NCBI GenBank assembly: GCA_002371025.1
Contig: DFFQ01000007.1
Location: 1 to 37,507 of the forward strand
From: Lachnospiraceae bacterium UBA3772
GTDB taxonomy: Bacteria > Bacillota > Clostridia > Lachnospirales > Lachnospiraceae
Direction: 5' to 3'
DNA length: 37,507 bases
A program made the translations under genes and the position numbers. The notes beneath the pieces were generated by a model. That model made no database searches. It had not been told where the DNA came from and was given only the letters and a program-made list of their open reading frames with translations. Of this stretch, positions 1 to 8,528 are shown one piece after another (the stretch's first letter is position 1; each line of letters begins with the position of its first letter).

Positions 1-382
1 CCCATGCTGTATAGCCTCTTGCTTCAAATGTTGCTCTAAGTCCACCTGATGGGAATGATGAAGCATCCGGCTCACCTTTGATAAGTTCCTTACCTGAGAA
101 CTCCATGATGACTCTTCCATCTGCACCTGGTGTGATAAAGCTGTCATGCTTTTCAGCTGTGATTCCTGTCATAGGCTGGAACCAATGTGTATAATGTGTA
201 GCTCCTTTTGAGATAGCCCACTCTTTCATAGCCTGAGCAACTTCATTTGCAAGGCTGATATCAAGCTTTGCGCCCTCATCGATTGTCTTTCTGAGTGAAG
301 CATAAGCCTCTGGTGAAAGGCAACCCTTCATTGTTCTGTCATCGAAAACAAGTGTTCCGAAATACTCTGGTACTGAACTCAT
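1..382 (-). CDS. glnN: Type III glutamine synthetase GlnN, N-terminal part (cut by window edge)
   Basis: The enzyme makes glutamine from glutamate, ammonia and ATP in the cytosol; the GSIII family is typically around 700 residues and only the first 127 codons are visible. The visible protein starts [20 protein letters not shown] and carries the GSIII N-terminal signatures [18 protein letters not shown] and [20 protein letters not shown], which are specific to this class and not to GSI. The start is fixed by AGGAGG about 6 bases before the ATG. The gene has a roughly 168-base leader containing an intrinsic terminator that overlaps an ANTAR-type hairpin, so its expression is probably set by antitermination. 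It is likely the main active glutamine synthetase here, because the GSI-like gene at 8645 looks inactive. The family call is very secure. Confidence 0.95.
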   Translation of the reverse strand, partial: MSSVPEYFGTLVFDDRTMKGCLSPEAYASLRKTIDEGAKLDISLANEVAQAMKEWAISKGATHYTHWFQPMTGITAEKHDSFITPGADGRVIMEFSGKELIKGEPDASSFPSGGLRATFEARGYTAW

Positions 383-429
383 GATATATCCTCCTGATTA
401 ATAATTTTACTTAATTAAATGAAATATCC

Positions 430-480
430 CGCCACAGCTTTGCACATCTCGTCTTCGCTTCGTTACGGATATGTGTGACG
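430..480 (-). promoter_or_regulatory. Folded segment in the glnN leader after the terminator
   Basis: On the glnN mRNA, CGTCA pairs with TGGCG (one wobble), CACAT with ATGTG, and CGT with ACG, giving a stacked arm of about 50 bases between the attenuator and the ribosome site. I recognise no riboswitch class in it. It may be simple mRNA structure or a stability element. Confidence 0.3.
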
Positions 481-504
481 TTTTTCTCAATTATCAAAAT
501 AAAA

Positions 505-541
505 AAAGGCGCTTTCCGGGTGTTATCCGAAAAGCGCCTTT
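505..541 (-). terminator. Intrinsic terminator (attenuator) in the glnN leader
   Basis: Arms AAAGGCGCTTTTCGG and CCGGAAAGCGCCTTT form a 15-bp stem with one G-U pair and a 7-base loop, followed in the direction of glnN by seven U and then AUUUU. It lies between the glnN promoter and gene, so it would stop most transcripts unless an alternative fold wins. Its 5' arm is shared with the hexaloop hairpin at 530-547, so the two folds cannot coexist. Confidence 0.85.
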
Positions 542-547
542 GCTTTT
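530..547 (-). promoter_or_regulatory. Putative ANTAR-target hexaloop hairpin (antiterminator) of glnN
   Basis: On the glnN RNA, AAAAGC pairs perfectly with GCTTTT around the hexaloop AAAGGC. A at loop position 1 and G at position 4 are the known recognition bases for ANTAR proteins. Loop and 3' stem are part of the terminator's 5' arm, the arrangement expected for antitermination. Exactly the same element, plus the following CGG, occurs before gltB (8410-8427). The usual upstream partner hairpin P1 is not seen: the predicted transcription start is only about 3 bases before this stem. Confidence 0.7.
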
Positions 548-556
548 ATGTTCGTA

Positions 557-585
557 ATAGTACTCTTTTATCTTTTAATTGTCAA
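557..585 (-). promoter_or_regulatory. Sigma-A promoter of glnN
   Basis: TTGACA (580-585), a 17-base spacer and TACTAT (557-562) read toward glnN. Transcription should begin near 550, just before the hexaloop hairpin. Confidence 0.8.
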
Positions 586-641
586 CAAATTTTTTTCACA
601 AATAATCGTAAGGCGAAAAAAATACAGTGATTTTTGTATCC

Positions 642-670
642 TTGCTTTTTTTTTAATTTATAGGTATAAT
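642..670 (+). promoter_or_regulatory. Sigma-A promoter of the AAA ATPase gene
   Basis: TTGCTT (642-647), a 17-base spacer and a perfect TATAAT (665-670). The predicted start, about 677, coincides with the first base of the 48-bp palindrome, so the mRNA would begin with that hairpin. Confidence 0.7.
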
Positions 671-676
671 TTATTC

Positions 677-724
677 ACCGAAATCAATTTCGCCGAAATG
701 CATTTCGGTGAAATTGATTTCGGT
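677..724. repeat. 48-bp near-perfect palindrome before the ATPase gene
   Basis: Two 24-base arms meet at ATGCAT and differ from perfect complementarity at one position, a G-U pair in RNA. Each arm is itself built from repeated TTTCGG/CCGAAA units (ACCGAAATCAATTTC and CCGAAATG). The palindrome sits between promoter and ribosome site (AAGGAGGT, ATG at 749) and covers the predicted transcription start. It could be a cis-acting operator bound by the ATPase, a 5' stabilising hairpin, or the mark of a mobile palindromic element. Confidence 0.85.
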
Positions 725-748
725 ATTTTATAAAAAGGAGGTCATAAC

Positions 749-2131
749 ATGCAAGACGTATTTAGAGGAAGAAAAACTGAATTAAGAATTCTTGATAAAA
801 AATATAAAAATCCCGGTTTTGTAATGACTGTTTTATATGGTCGCCGTCGTATCGGAAAGACAAAACTGATCAATAAATTTATACATGATCATGATTGCAG
901 AAGCATTTCATTTACAGCCGTCGAACGCGGTGAAACTGAGTTATTATCGATGATGACTGAATCAGTATTAAATGCCCTGTCCCCGGAATTAGTTGGCACT
1001 ATCAGCTTTAACAGTTTTGAAAACCTTTTTGAATATATTGGAGCAAAAGCAGAAAAAGAAAGATTGATTTTCTTTATAGATGAATATCCTTATCTTGCAA
1101 AACAATGTCCTTATATACAATCAGTTCTTCAAAAAGTGATAGACACTAAGTGGAAAAATGGAAATCTATTTTTTATTATATGCGGTTCACTGGTTAGTTT
1201 TATGAAAGATGAAGTCTTAGCAGAATCGGCCCCTTTGCACGGCAGAAGCGATCTTGAATTAAAGCTGCGGCCCTTCAATTATCTTGAAACCGCAGAGTTT
1301 CTAAATAACTACACAAATGAAGAAAAGGCCATCTGCTACGGTCTTACAAATGGCGTTGCAAAATACATTGAACAGTTTGATACCTGTAACTCATTAGAAG
1401 ATAACATCATTGAACAGTTTTATTCCATCGGTGGATACTTTTCAGAAGAACAGATTAAAACCGTAATTACAAACGAAAAACAAAATCCAGCTTTATATAA
1501 CTCTATTATTTCAGCTGTTGCCACTGGTCATACTAAAAATAGTGAGATTGCCTCATATGTAGGAGTTGATGACGTTACTTATCCATTAAAAGTTCTAGTC
1601 AAAGCTGAATTATTAGAAAAAAGAGTTGCAAAAAAACCATATTATATCCTTAACGACAGTATGATAGAGTTTTGGTTCCGTTATGTAAATAGAGCTACCA
1701 GCCTTATAAATGCTGATAATGGTGCTTCATATTATTATTCATCCGTTAAAGATCATTTACATGATTTTATGGGAAAAATATTTGAGAAAATGGCGAAAGA
1801 ATATCTAATGTCTCATGCAGGGCAGGACAATCTACCTATTCTCACAGATATTTCAGATTATCAGGATACTGTCCTTGATGAAAATAAAAAACAAAAACAG
1901 ATTGAAATAGACTTACTTGGTAAGAATGGAAACAAAATTCTTTTGGTTGGCGAATGTAAGTTTAAAAACTCTCCGTTTGATAAAGCAGAATATGATAAAT
2001 TAATGGATAAGATCAAATATATTCCTGCCAATAATCCTTTGATCTGTATCTTTTCCCTTGGCGGTTTCTCTGATTATGTTAGCGAAAACGCGATAGGATG
2101 CAAACTGATCACCTTAGACGATATGTATTAA
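749..2131 (+). CDS. AAA-family ATPase with DUF234-like PD-(D/E)XK C-terminal domain
   Basis: This belongs to the archaeal-type ATPase family found in many paralogous copies in archaea and anaerobic bacteria; the cellular role is not established. Walker A is GRRRIGKT (residues 31-38), Walker B is LIFFIDE with D111/E112, and FFIICGS (141-147) is a sensor-like strand. A winged-helix segment follows at about 230-310. The C-terminal part holds IEIDLL (385-390) and GECK (401-404), spaced like the E-x-D...E-x-K core of PD-(D/E)XK nucleases. At 460 residues it is full length for the family. The start is set by AAGGAGGT seven bases upstream. It stands alone between nitrogen genes on the other strand, preceded by a large palindrome, which suggests an acquired cassette; a defence or selfish role is only a guess. 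Confidence 0.85.
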   Translation: MQDVFRGRKTELRILDKKYKNPGFVMTVLYGRRRIGKTKLINKFIHDHDCRSISFTAVERGETELLSMMTESVLNALSPELVGTISFNSFENLFEYIGAKAEKERLIFFIDEYPYLAKQCPYIQSVLQKVIDTKWKNGNLFFIICGSLVSFMKDEVLAESAPLHGRSDLELKLRPFNYLETAEFLNNYTNEEKAICYGLTNGVAKYIEQFDTCNSLEDNIIEQFYSIGGYFSEEQIKTVITNEKQNPALYNSIISAVATGHTKNSEIASYVGVDDVTYPLKVLVKAELLEKRVAKKPYYILNDSMIEFWFRYVNRATSLINADNGASYYYSSVKDHLHDFMGKIFEKMAKEYLMSHAGQDNLPILTDISDYQDTVLDENKKQKQIEIDLLGKNGNKILLVGECKFKNSPFDKAEYDKLMDKIKYIPANNPLICIFSLGGFSDYVSENAIGCKLITLDDMY

Positions 2132-2142
2132 AAACAACAACT

Positions 2143-2228
2143 AAAAAACTCCTTACCGGCTCATCCCATAAAAAGGGCACATATTGATATGCACCCTCTT
2201 TACCATACAAAGCAGTAAGGAGTTTTTA
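2143..2228. terminator. Bidirectional terminator between the ATPase gene and gltD
   Basis: Outer arms AAAAAACTCCTTAC (2143-2156) and GTAAGGAGTTTTTA (2215-2228) pair over 13-14 bases and enclose a second hairpin (AGGGCACATAT with ATATGCACCCT, two mismatches). A/T tracts on both sides let it serve both converging genes. Confidence 0.65.
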
Positions 2229-2242
2229 TTATATATACGTTT

Positions 2243-3745
2243 TTAATATCCCATCAGATATTTATCTACCTCAGCGGCAGCTGACTTACCTTCCACTATG
2301 GCATGAACAACCAGAGACTGGCCTCTATGCATGTCTCCTGCTGTAAATACCTTATCTACATTTGTAAGATAGTCATCCTCTTTTGTTTCAACTACATTCC
2401 TGTCAGTTCTCTTAACCTTAAATGCATCTGTTACATAGCTTTCGCAGCCTGTGAAACCTGCTGCAATAAGAAGAAGATCGCATGGGATCTCTTTTTCTGT
2501 TCCCGCTTCTTCAACCAGGCTTCTTCCTTCAAAATGTACCTTAACTGTAACTATCTTCTTAAGTTTTCCGTCTTTATCAGTCTCAACACTCTTTACAGTT
2601 GTTGAATACTCTCTTGGATCCTTGCCAAATACTGATATTGCCTCTTCATGGCCATAATCAGTCTTTTTTACCTTAGGCCACTCTGGCCATGGATTTGAGG
2701 CAAGTCTTTCAACAGGTGGTTCCGGCATCATTTCAAGGGCTATAACAGACTTTGCCCCCTCTCTCATACAGGTTCCGATGCAGTCATTACCTGTATCACC
2801 GCCACCAACGATAACAACATTCTTTCCTGCAGCTGATATAAAATCAGCACTGTCGCTCTTTGAAAGCTCCCCAGGAAGTCTGTTCTTGGTCTTAAGGAGA
2901 GTCTTAGTAGTCTTAGTAAGAAAATCTACTGCAAGATACATGCCACTCTTTATCTTATCGATTCCCTCAGCACTGAGCCTTCTTGCTTCCTTGGCACCAC
3001 AGCAAAGAACAATAGCGTCATAGTTCTTCTCTAATTCCTTGGCGGAAATGTCATTTTTACCTTTGCCTCCAATATTTACGCCGGTCTTAAATACAACACC
3101 CTCTGCCTCCATAAGAGCTTTACGGCGGAGTATCACATCCTTATCCAGCTTCATATTAGGAATACCAAACATAAGAAGACCACCTATCTCTTCTTCACGT
3201 TCAAAAACAGTTACAGAATGTCCTCTGTAATTAAGGTCATCCGCCGCTGCAAGGCCTGCCGGGCCTGCTCCTACAACAGCAACCTTCATACCACTTCTTA
3301 CCTTAGGTATCTCCGGCTGTACATATCCTCTCTTAAATGCCTCTTCGATTATAAAGAGCTCATTTTCATGGACTGTCACTGCTTTTCCATTAAGACCGCA
3401 CATGCAGGCTTTCTCACAGAGTGCAGGACAGACGCGTCCTGTGAACTCTGGAAAATTGCTTATCTTATGAAGTCTTATATATGCTTCCTTAATATGTCCC
3501 TTAAATAATTCATCATTAAATTCCGGAATAAGATTATGAAGAGGACATCCTGTTATCATACCTGAAAGCTTTACTGCTGACTGGCAAAGAGGAACTCCGC
3601 AATTCATACATCTGGCAGCCTGCTCACATCTTTTTTCCTCATCCATGGCAATATGGAATTCAGCAAAATTCTTTAATCTGTTTTCAGGGCTTACCATCTC
3701 ATTATCTGTTCTTTCATAATCAAGAAATCCTGTCATTTTTCCCAT
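2243..3745 (-). CDS. gltD: Glutamate synthase small subunit (GltD)
   Basis: This 500-residue flavoprotein feeds NAD(P)H electrons to GltB for glutamate formation from glutamine and 2-oxoglutarate. N-terminal cysteines for two [4Fe-4S] clusters are visible: C46, C49, C54 and C67, then C106, C110 and C114 (CPALCEKACMC). The FAD site is VAVVGAGPAGLAAADDL (about 155-171), and the nucleotide site VVIVGGGDTGNDCIG lies near residue 310. The C-terminus has FTAGDMHRGQSLVVHAI, the conserved FAD-closing motif. The start MGKMTGFLDYER matches the family, and an AGGAGG site overlaps the end of gltB. It lies 16 bases downstream of gltB in the same operon and is followed by a bidirectional terminator. Confidence 0.96.
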   Translation of the reverse strand: MGKMTGFLDYERTDNEMVSPENRLKNFAEFHIAMDEEKRCEQAARCMNCGVPLCQSAVKLSGMITGCPLHNLIPEFNDELFKGHIKEAYIRLHKISNFPEFTGRVCPALCEKACMCGLNGKAVTVHENELFIIEEAFKRGYVQPEIPKVRSGMKVAVVGAGPAGLAAADDLNYRGHSVTVFEREEEIGGLLMFGIPNMKLDKDVILRRKALMEAEGVVFKTGVNIGGKGKNDISAKELEKNYDAIVLCCGAKEARRLSAEGIDKIKSGMYLAVDFLTKTTKTLLKTKNRLPGELSKSDSADFISAAGKNVVIVGGGDTGNDCIGTCMREGAKSVIALEMMPEPPVERLASNPWPEWPKVKKTDYGHEEAISVFGKDPREYSTTVKSVETDKDGKLKKIVTVKVHFEGRSLVEEAGTEKEIPCDLLLIAAGFTGCESYVTDAFKVKRTDRNVVETKEDDYLTNVDKVFTAGDMHRGQSLVVHAIVEGKSAAAEVDKYLMGY

Positions 3746-3761
3746 TTCTTTTTAGCCCTCC

Positions 3762-6700
3762 TTAGCCTGCGATCTCATGAAATGCTTCTGTACGTGCGTT
3801 GTCAGGTGTAAGTCCCTGATTCTCGTACTTGGCAATAGTTGACATCATTATCTGGTAATCCTTAGGAACGATCTTCTTAAATAATGGAAGATAAGTATCA
3901 AAGTCTTTAAGGATCATCTCTGCTTTCTTTGAACCCGTTTCCTTAAGATAATCAGTAAGTATTCCCTTTAATTCTTCTATATCATACTTATCAGTAACCT
4001 GATTTAAAGTATCAAGATCCTTATTCATTCTCTTATAAAGACTGTGATCCGTATCAAGTACATAAGCAATACCACCTGACATACCGGCAGCAAAGTTCTT
4101 ACCAGTCTGGCCTAAAATGACTGCACGTCCGCCTGTCATATATTCAAGTCCGTGATCACCGCAGCCTTCACTTACAGCTATAGCACCAGAATTTCTTACA
4201 CAGAATCTCTCACCTGCAATACCTGTGATATAAGCCTTACCTGAAGTAGCACCGTAGAGAGCTACATTTCCGATGATGATATTTTCATCAGCCTTATATC
4301 CCGCATTAGAAGGAGGTGTAACAATAAGCTTTCCGCCTGAAAGTCCCTTACCAAAACCATCATTTGCGTCTCCTGTAAGTCTTATAGTAAGTCCCTTAGG
4401 AATAAATGCGCCAAATGACTGGCCACCGCCACCTACAGCATTTACTACATATGTATCTTCCTCTAATGAAGATCCCATTCTCTTTGTTATCTCTGATCCA
4501 AGGATCGTACCAAATGAACGGTCTGTACTTGAAACTTTAACTTCAACCTGTTTCTTTAATTCCTTAGCATTCTTAGATGAAATAGTCTTTCCATCTCCAT
4601 TTATGCCAAGCATCTCTGGAAGAAGGATCTTTTCATCAAGAGTCTTATCAAGTTCAAAATCAAAGAGCTTATTTCTATCAAAATGTGACTCCTTCGCATT
4701 TGCTGTTTCCTGATTTAATATTACTGAAAGATCAAGTTCTTCCATATATTTTCTAGACAGATCATTTCTTACCTTAAGACAGTCTGTATGACCTACCATT
4801 TCATTAACAGTCTTAAATCCAAGAGACGCCATGATCTCTCTAAGCTCCTCAGCTATATGAGTCATGAAATTCATAACTGCTTCAGGTGTACCCTTGAAGC
4901 ACTTACGAAGCTTCTCGTTCTGAGTTGCTATACCTACAGGACATGTATCCTTTGAGCATACTCTCATCATCATACATCCCATACATACCAGTGGAGCTGT
5001 AGCAAAACCAAATTCCTCAGCACCAAGAAGTGCTGCAACTGCCACATCTCTTCCACTCATTAACTTACCATCTGTCTCAATCCTTACTCTGTTTCTAAGT
5101 CCATTAGCAATAAGGCTCTGATGAGCTTCTGCAAGACCAAGTTCCCAAGGAAGTCCGGCATGGTGCACACTGCTTCCAGGAGCAGCTCCTGTACCGCCGT
5201 CAAAACCCGAAATAAGGATTACTTCTGCACCGGCTTTTGCAACACCAGATGCGATAGTTCCAACACCAGCTTCTGATACAAGCTTAACTGAAATGCCGGC
5301 ATTTCTATTGGCATTCTTTAGATCATAGATAAGCTGAGCTAAGTCTTCGATCGAATAAATGTCATGATGAGGTGGTGGTGAAATAAGAGACACACCAGGA
5401 GTTGAAAATCTTGTCTTTGCTACCCAAGGATAAACCTTCTTTCCTGGAAGATGTCCGCCTTCACCAGGTTTAGCCCCCTGTGCCATCTTGATCTGGATTT
5501 CATTTGCACTGACAAGATAAGCACTTGTAACACCAAATCTTCCTGAAGCTACCTGCTTTATAGCAGAATTCTTCTCTGTTCCAAATCTCTCTGCATCTTC
5601 ACCGCCTTCACCGGTATTGGATTTTCCACCCAGTCTGTTCATGGCGATGGCTAATGTTTCATGAGCTTCCTTTGAGATAGAACCATAAGACATAGCACCA
5701 GTCTTAAATCTCTTAACGATCTCACTTACAGGTTCAACATCTTCTAACTTAACAGGCTTTCTATTTGGAACAAACTCTAAGAGACTTCTTAAAGTATGAG
5801 GACGCTTAACATCATCCACAAGTTCAGTATATGCCTTAAAGTCCTCGTCACTATTGGTTCTTACAGCCTTCTGGAGGGCAAGGATAGTACGTGGATCATA
5901 GAGATGATCTTCTGCCTCCTTGCCACTGCGAAGCTTATGATAGCCCTCACTGTCAAGAGAATCATCAACTGAAAGTCCCATAGGATCAAAAGCCTTATTA
6001 TGTCTATATGTTACATCTTCATTTATTTCCTTAAGTCCGATACCGCCAACACGGCTTACGATACCGCTGAAACATTTGTCTACTAACTCTTCTGAAAGAC
6101 CTACTGCTTCAAAGATCTTCGCTGACTGATATGACTGGATAGTTGAAATACCCATCTTTGCCGCAATCTTAACAACACCTGAAAGAAGTGCATTATTATA
6201 GTCTTCAATTGCTGTATGGTAATCCTTATCAAGAATTCCATTGTCTATCATCTCAGTGATACATTCATGAGCAAGATATGGATAAATGGCTCTTGCACCG
6301 AATCCAAGAAGCGCTGCCATATCATGTACATTTCGTGGCTCACCACTTTCAAGGATAAGAGATACCGCTGTCCTCTTCTTTGTTCTTACTAAATGCTGCT
6401 CTACATATGAGACTGCAAGAAGTGATGGAATTGGTAAATGATTCTCATCAACGCCTTTATCAGAAAGTACTATTATGTTATTTCCTTCTGATACCGCTCT
6501 GTCAACTTCTACACTAAGCTTATCCAATGCCCTGTCAAGTGATGTATTCTTATAATAAAGGATTGATACAGTTTCAGTATGGAATCCAGGCTGATCAAGT
6601 TCCTTTATCTTAAGAAGGTCAACACCTGTAAGGATTGGGTGATTTACTTCAAGCACTCTGCAGTTATCACCTTTTTCTAAAAGGAGATCACCGTCTGAAC

Positions 6701-8312
6701 CGATATACACTGTTGTATCTGTTACTATCTTTTCTCTAAGTGAATCGATCGGAGGATTTGTTACCTGCGCAAATCTCTGATGGAAGTATCTAAAGAGTGG
6801 TGAATGTCTCTCTGAAAGCACTGCAAGTGGTACGTCATGACCCATTGAAACTGTAGGCTCGATACCATTTATAGCCATTGGAGCTATCTCTTCTTTTACA
6901 TCTTCATAGGTATAGCCAAATACTTTAAATAATTTATGTCTTAATGACTCTTCATGATTTTCAACTTTCTTATTAGGGATCTTAAGATCAGCAAGATGAA
7001 GGAGATTCTGATCGAGCCATTCTCCATAAGGATTCTTTCTTGCATATCTTTCCTTACATTCCTGATCCGTTATTATCCTCTTTTCCTTTGTATCAACAAG
7101 AAGGATCTTACCTGGCTCAAGTCTTGACTTCTTAACTATATGAGAAGGATCAATATCAAGAACACCGACTTCTGATGAAAGGATAAGTCTGTTGTCATCT
7201 GTTACATAATAACGGGATGGACGAAGGCCATTTCTATCAAGAGTTGCTCCCATAACTTCACCATCTGTGAAAAGGATAGCTGCAGGACCGTCCCAGGGCT
7301 CCATCATTGTTGCATAATAGTGATAGAAATCTTTCTTTTCTCCATCTATCATCTCATCATGCTTCCAAGGTTCAGGAATAGTGATCATCATTGCAAGAGG
7401 AAGATCCATACCATTCATGTAAAGGAATTCCAATGTATTATCTAACATGGCTGAGTCTGAACCAACTGATGAAATAACAGGATAAACTTTATCAATATCA
7501 CTCTTGATAAGAGGAGATGTCATAGTCTCTTCACGAGCCAGCATCCTGTCAGCATTACCCTTTATAGTATTGATCTCACCATTATGAGCTATCATTCTAT
7601 ATGGATGAGCTCTGTACCATGAAGGTGTCGTATTAGTTGAGAATCTTGAATGTACGATACCTATGGCTGACTTATAGCCGCCTGCGTTAAGATCTGTATA
7701 GAATTTTCTTAACTGTTTAACAAGGAACATTCCCTTATATACTATTGTTCTAGAAGACATTGAACAGATATATGCATCATCGTCCGAGCTCTGCTCAAAT
7801 TCACGTCTTATAATATAAAGCTGTCTATCAAAATCTCTTCCCTTTTCTACATTTTCAGGGCGTCCTATGAAACACTGCACGATGTGTGGCATACATAAAA
7901 GTGCAGGCTCTCCAAGTACTTCCGGAGTGATAGGCACTTCTCTCCAGCCAAGGAATTTAAGACCGCTCTTTTCTGTTATCACCTGCATCATACGCATGGC
8001 AAACATTCTCTTTAATTTATCCTGAGGCAGGAAACACATTCCTATACCATAATCGCCTTCATCGCCTAATGTGATCCCCTGCTTTTCTGCTTCTTTTTTG
8101 AAAAAGCTATGGCATATCTGAAGTAATATTCCAACTCCGTCTCCGACTTTTCCAGTTGCATCCTTACCTGCTCTATGTTCAAGTTTTTCTACAATGCTGA
8201 GGGCATCATCCAAAACATCCTCTGTTTTTCTGCCGTCAATATTAACAACTGCACCAATACCGCAGGCATCATGTTCTTCTGTAAGATACTGCTGATATTT
8301 CTCCTTATCCAT
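3762..8312 (-). CDS. gltB: Glutamate synthase large subunit (GltB)
   Basis: The catalytic subunit takes the amide nitrogen of glutamine and forms two glutamates with 2-oxoglutarate. The class II amidotransferase nucleophile is C17 in EEHDACGIGAVV, so a 16-residue propeptide would be removed. The FMN/glutamate synthase core contains TGEGGEDAERFG and GGHLPGKKVYPWVAKTR. The 3Fe-4S cysteines are in CMGCMMMRVCSKDTCPVG. The C-terminal right-handed beta-helix has the glycine-rich repeats TGGRAVILGQTGKNFAAGMS. Its 1516 residues are normal for bacterial GltB. The ATG follows AAAGGAAAA. Transcription starts about 120 bases upstream and must pass an attenuator with the same ANTAR-type hairpin as glnN. 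Another stem (TCGC with GCGA) follows the terminator within 8340-8375. Confidence 0.97.
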   Translation of the reverse strand: MDKEKYQQYLTEEHDACGIGAVVNIDGRKTEDVLDDALSIVEKLEHRAGKDATGKVGDGVGILLQICHSFFKKEAEKQGITLGDEGDYGIGMCFLPQDKLKRMFAMRMMQVITEKSGLKFLGWREVPITPEVLGEPALLCMPHIVQCFIGRPENVEKGRDFDRQLYIIRREFEQSSDDDAYICSMSSRTIVYKGMFLVKQLRKFYTDLNAGGYKSAIGIVHSRFSTNTTPSWYRAHPYRMIAHNGEINTIKGNADRMLAREETMTSPLIKSDIDKVYPVISSVGSDSAMLDNTLEFLYMNGMDLPLAMMITIPEPWKHDEMIDGEKKDFYHYYATMMEPWDGPAAILFTDGEVMGATLDRNGLRPSRYYVTDDNRLILSSEVGVLDIDPSHIVKKSRLEPGKILLVDTKEKRIITDQECKERYARKNPYGEWLDQNLLHLADLKIPNKKVENHEESLRHKLFKVFGYTYEDVKEEIAPMAINGIEPTVSMGHDVPLAVLSERHSPLFRYFHQRFAQVTNPPIDSLREKIVTDTTVYIGSDGDLLLEKGDNCRVLEVNHPILTGVDLLKIKELDQPGFHTETVSILYYKNTSLDRALDKLSVEVDRAVSEGNNIIVLSDKGVDENHLPIPSLLAVSYVEQHLVRTKKRTAVSLILESGEPRNVHDMAALLGFGARAIYPYLAHECITEMIDNGILDKDYHTAIEDYNNALLSGVVKIAAKMGISTIQSYQSAKIFEAVGLSEELVDKCFSGIVSRVGGIGLKEINEDVTYRHNKAFDPMGLSVDDSLDSEGYHKLRSGKEAEDHLYDPRTILALQKAVRTNSDEDFKAYTELVDDVKRPHTLRSLLEFVPNRKPVKLEDVEPVSEIVKRFKTGAMSYGSISKEAHETLAIAMNRLGGKSNTGEGGEDAERFGTEKNSAIKQVASGRFGVTSAYLVSANEIQIKMAQGAKPGEGGHLPGKKVYPWVAKTRFSTPGVSLISPPPHHDIYSIEDLAQLIYDLKNANRNAGISVKLVSEAGVGTIASGVAKAGAEVILISGFDGGTGAAPGSSVHHAGLPWELGLAEAHQSLIANGLRNRVRIETDGKLMSGRDVAVAALLGAEEFGFATAPLVCMGCMMMRVCSKDTCPVGIATQNEKLRKCFKGTPEAVMNFMTHIAEELREIMASLGFKTVNEMVGHTDCLKVRNDLSRKYMEELDLSVILNQETANAKESHFDRNKLFDFELDKTLDEKILLPEMLGINGDGKTISSKNAKELKKQVEVKVSSTDRSFGTILGSEITKRMGSSLEEDTYVVNAVGGGGQSFGAFIPKGLTIRLTGDANDGFGKGLSGGKLIVTPPSNAGYKADENIIIGNVALYGATSGKAYITGIAGERFCVRNSGAIAVSEGCGDHGLEYMTGGRAVILGQTGKNFAAGMSGGIAYVLDTDHSLYKRMNKDLDTLNQVTDKYDIEELKGILTDYLKETGSKKAEMILKDFDTYLPLFKKIVPKDYQIMMSTIAKYENQGLTPDNARTEAFHEIAG

Positions 8313-8384
8313 ACTGCTTTTCCTTTCTTTTGCTTTATCCGGCTTTAGTCGCCATTATCTTAACGCGATACCATATAAACAACA

Positions 8385-8421
8385 AAAGGCGCTCTTCGGC
8401 CGTAAACCGAAAAGCGCCTTT
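8385..8421 (-). terminator. Intrinsic terminator (attenuator) in the gltB leader
   Basis: Arms AAAGGCGCTTTTCGG and CCGAAGAGCGCCTTT form a 15-bp stem with one G-U pair and a 7-base loop, then UUGUUGUUUA. The 5' arm is identical to that in the glnN leader while loop and 3' arm differ, so the fold itself is conserved. The U tract is weaker than at glnN. Confidence 0.75.
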
Positions 8422-8427
8422 GCTTTT
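8410..8427 (-). promoter_or_regulatory. Putative ANTAR-target hexaloop hairpin (antiterminator) of gltB
   Basis: AAAAGC/GCTTTT stem with loop AAAGGC, identical to the glnN element. It overlaps the 5' arm of the terminator, so protein binding here would let RNA polymerase read into gltBD. It starts about 6 bases after the predicted transcription start, leaving no room for the canonical first hairpin. Confidence 0.7.
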
Positions 8428-8439
8428 GTCATGGAACAT

Positions 8440-8468
8440 AATTTATACCTGTTGGCTGGATATGTCAA
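8440..8468 (-). promoter_or_regulatory. Promoter of gltBD
   Basis: TTGACA (8463-8468) with TAAATT at 17 bases (8440-8445), or TATAAA at 15 bases. Transcription should start near 8433. An inverted repeat GTTGA-AC-TCAAC at 8511-8522 lies between this and the divergent glnA-like promoter and could be an operator. Confidence 0.65.
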
Positions 8469-8528
8469 GAATAAAATTAAGTTTTTTTGCTTTTTGCAAA
8501 ATTTTTTAATGTTGAACTCAACTTTGAC

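Noticed and set aside
430..480. Glutamine riboswitch in the glnN leader
   Set aside because: The conserved core of the glnA/downstream-peptide riboswitches was not found; only generic pairing is visible.
541..600. A first (P1) hexaloop hairpin upstream of the glnN element
   Set aside because: No stem of 4 bp or more around an A-x-x-G-x-x loop was found between the promoter and the known hairpin; the same search before gltB also failed.
548..733. Open frame of 61 codons before the ATPase gene
   Set aside because: It runs through the glnN promoter, the ATPase promoter and the palindrome; no ribosome site, and the repetitive end comes from the palindrome units.
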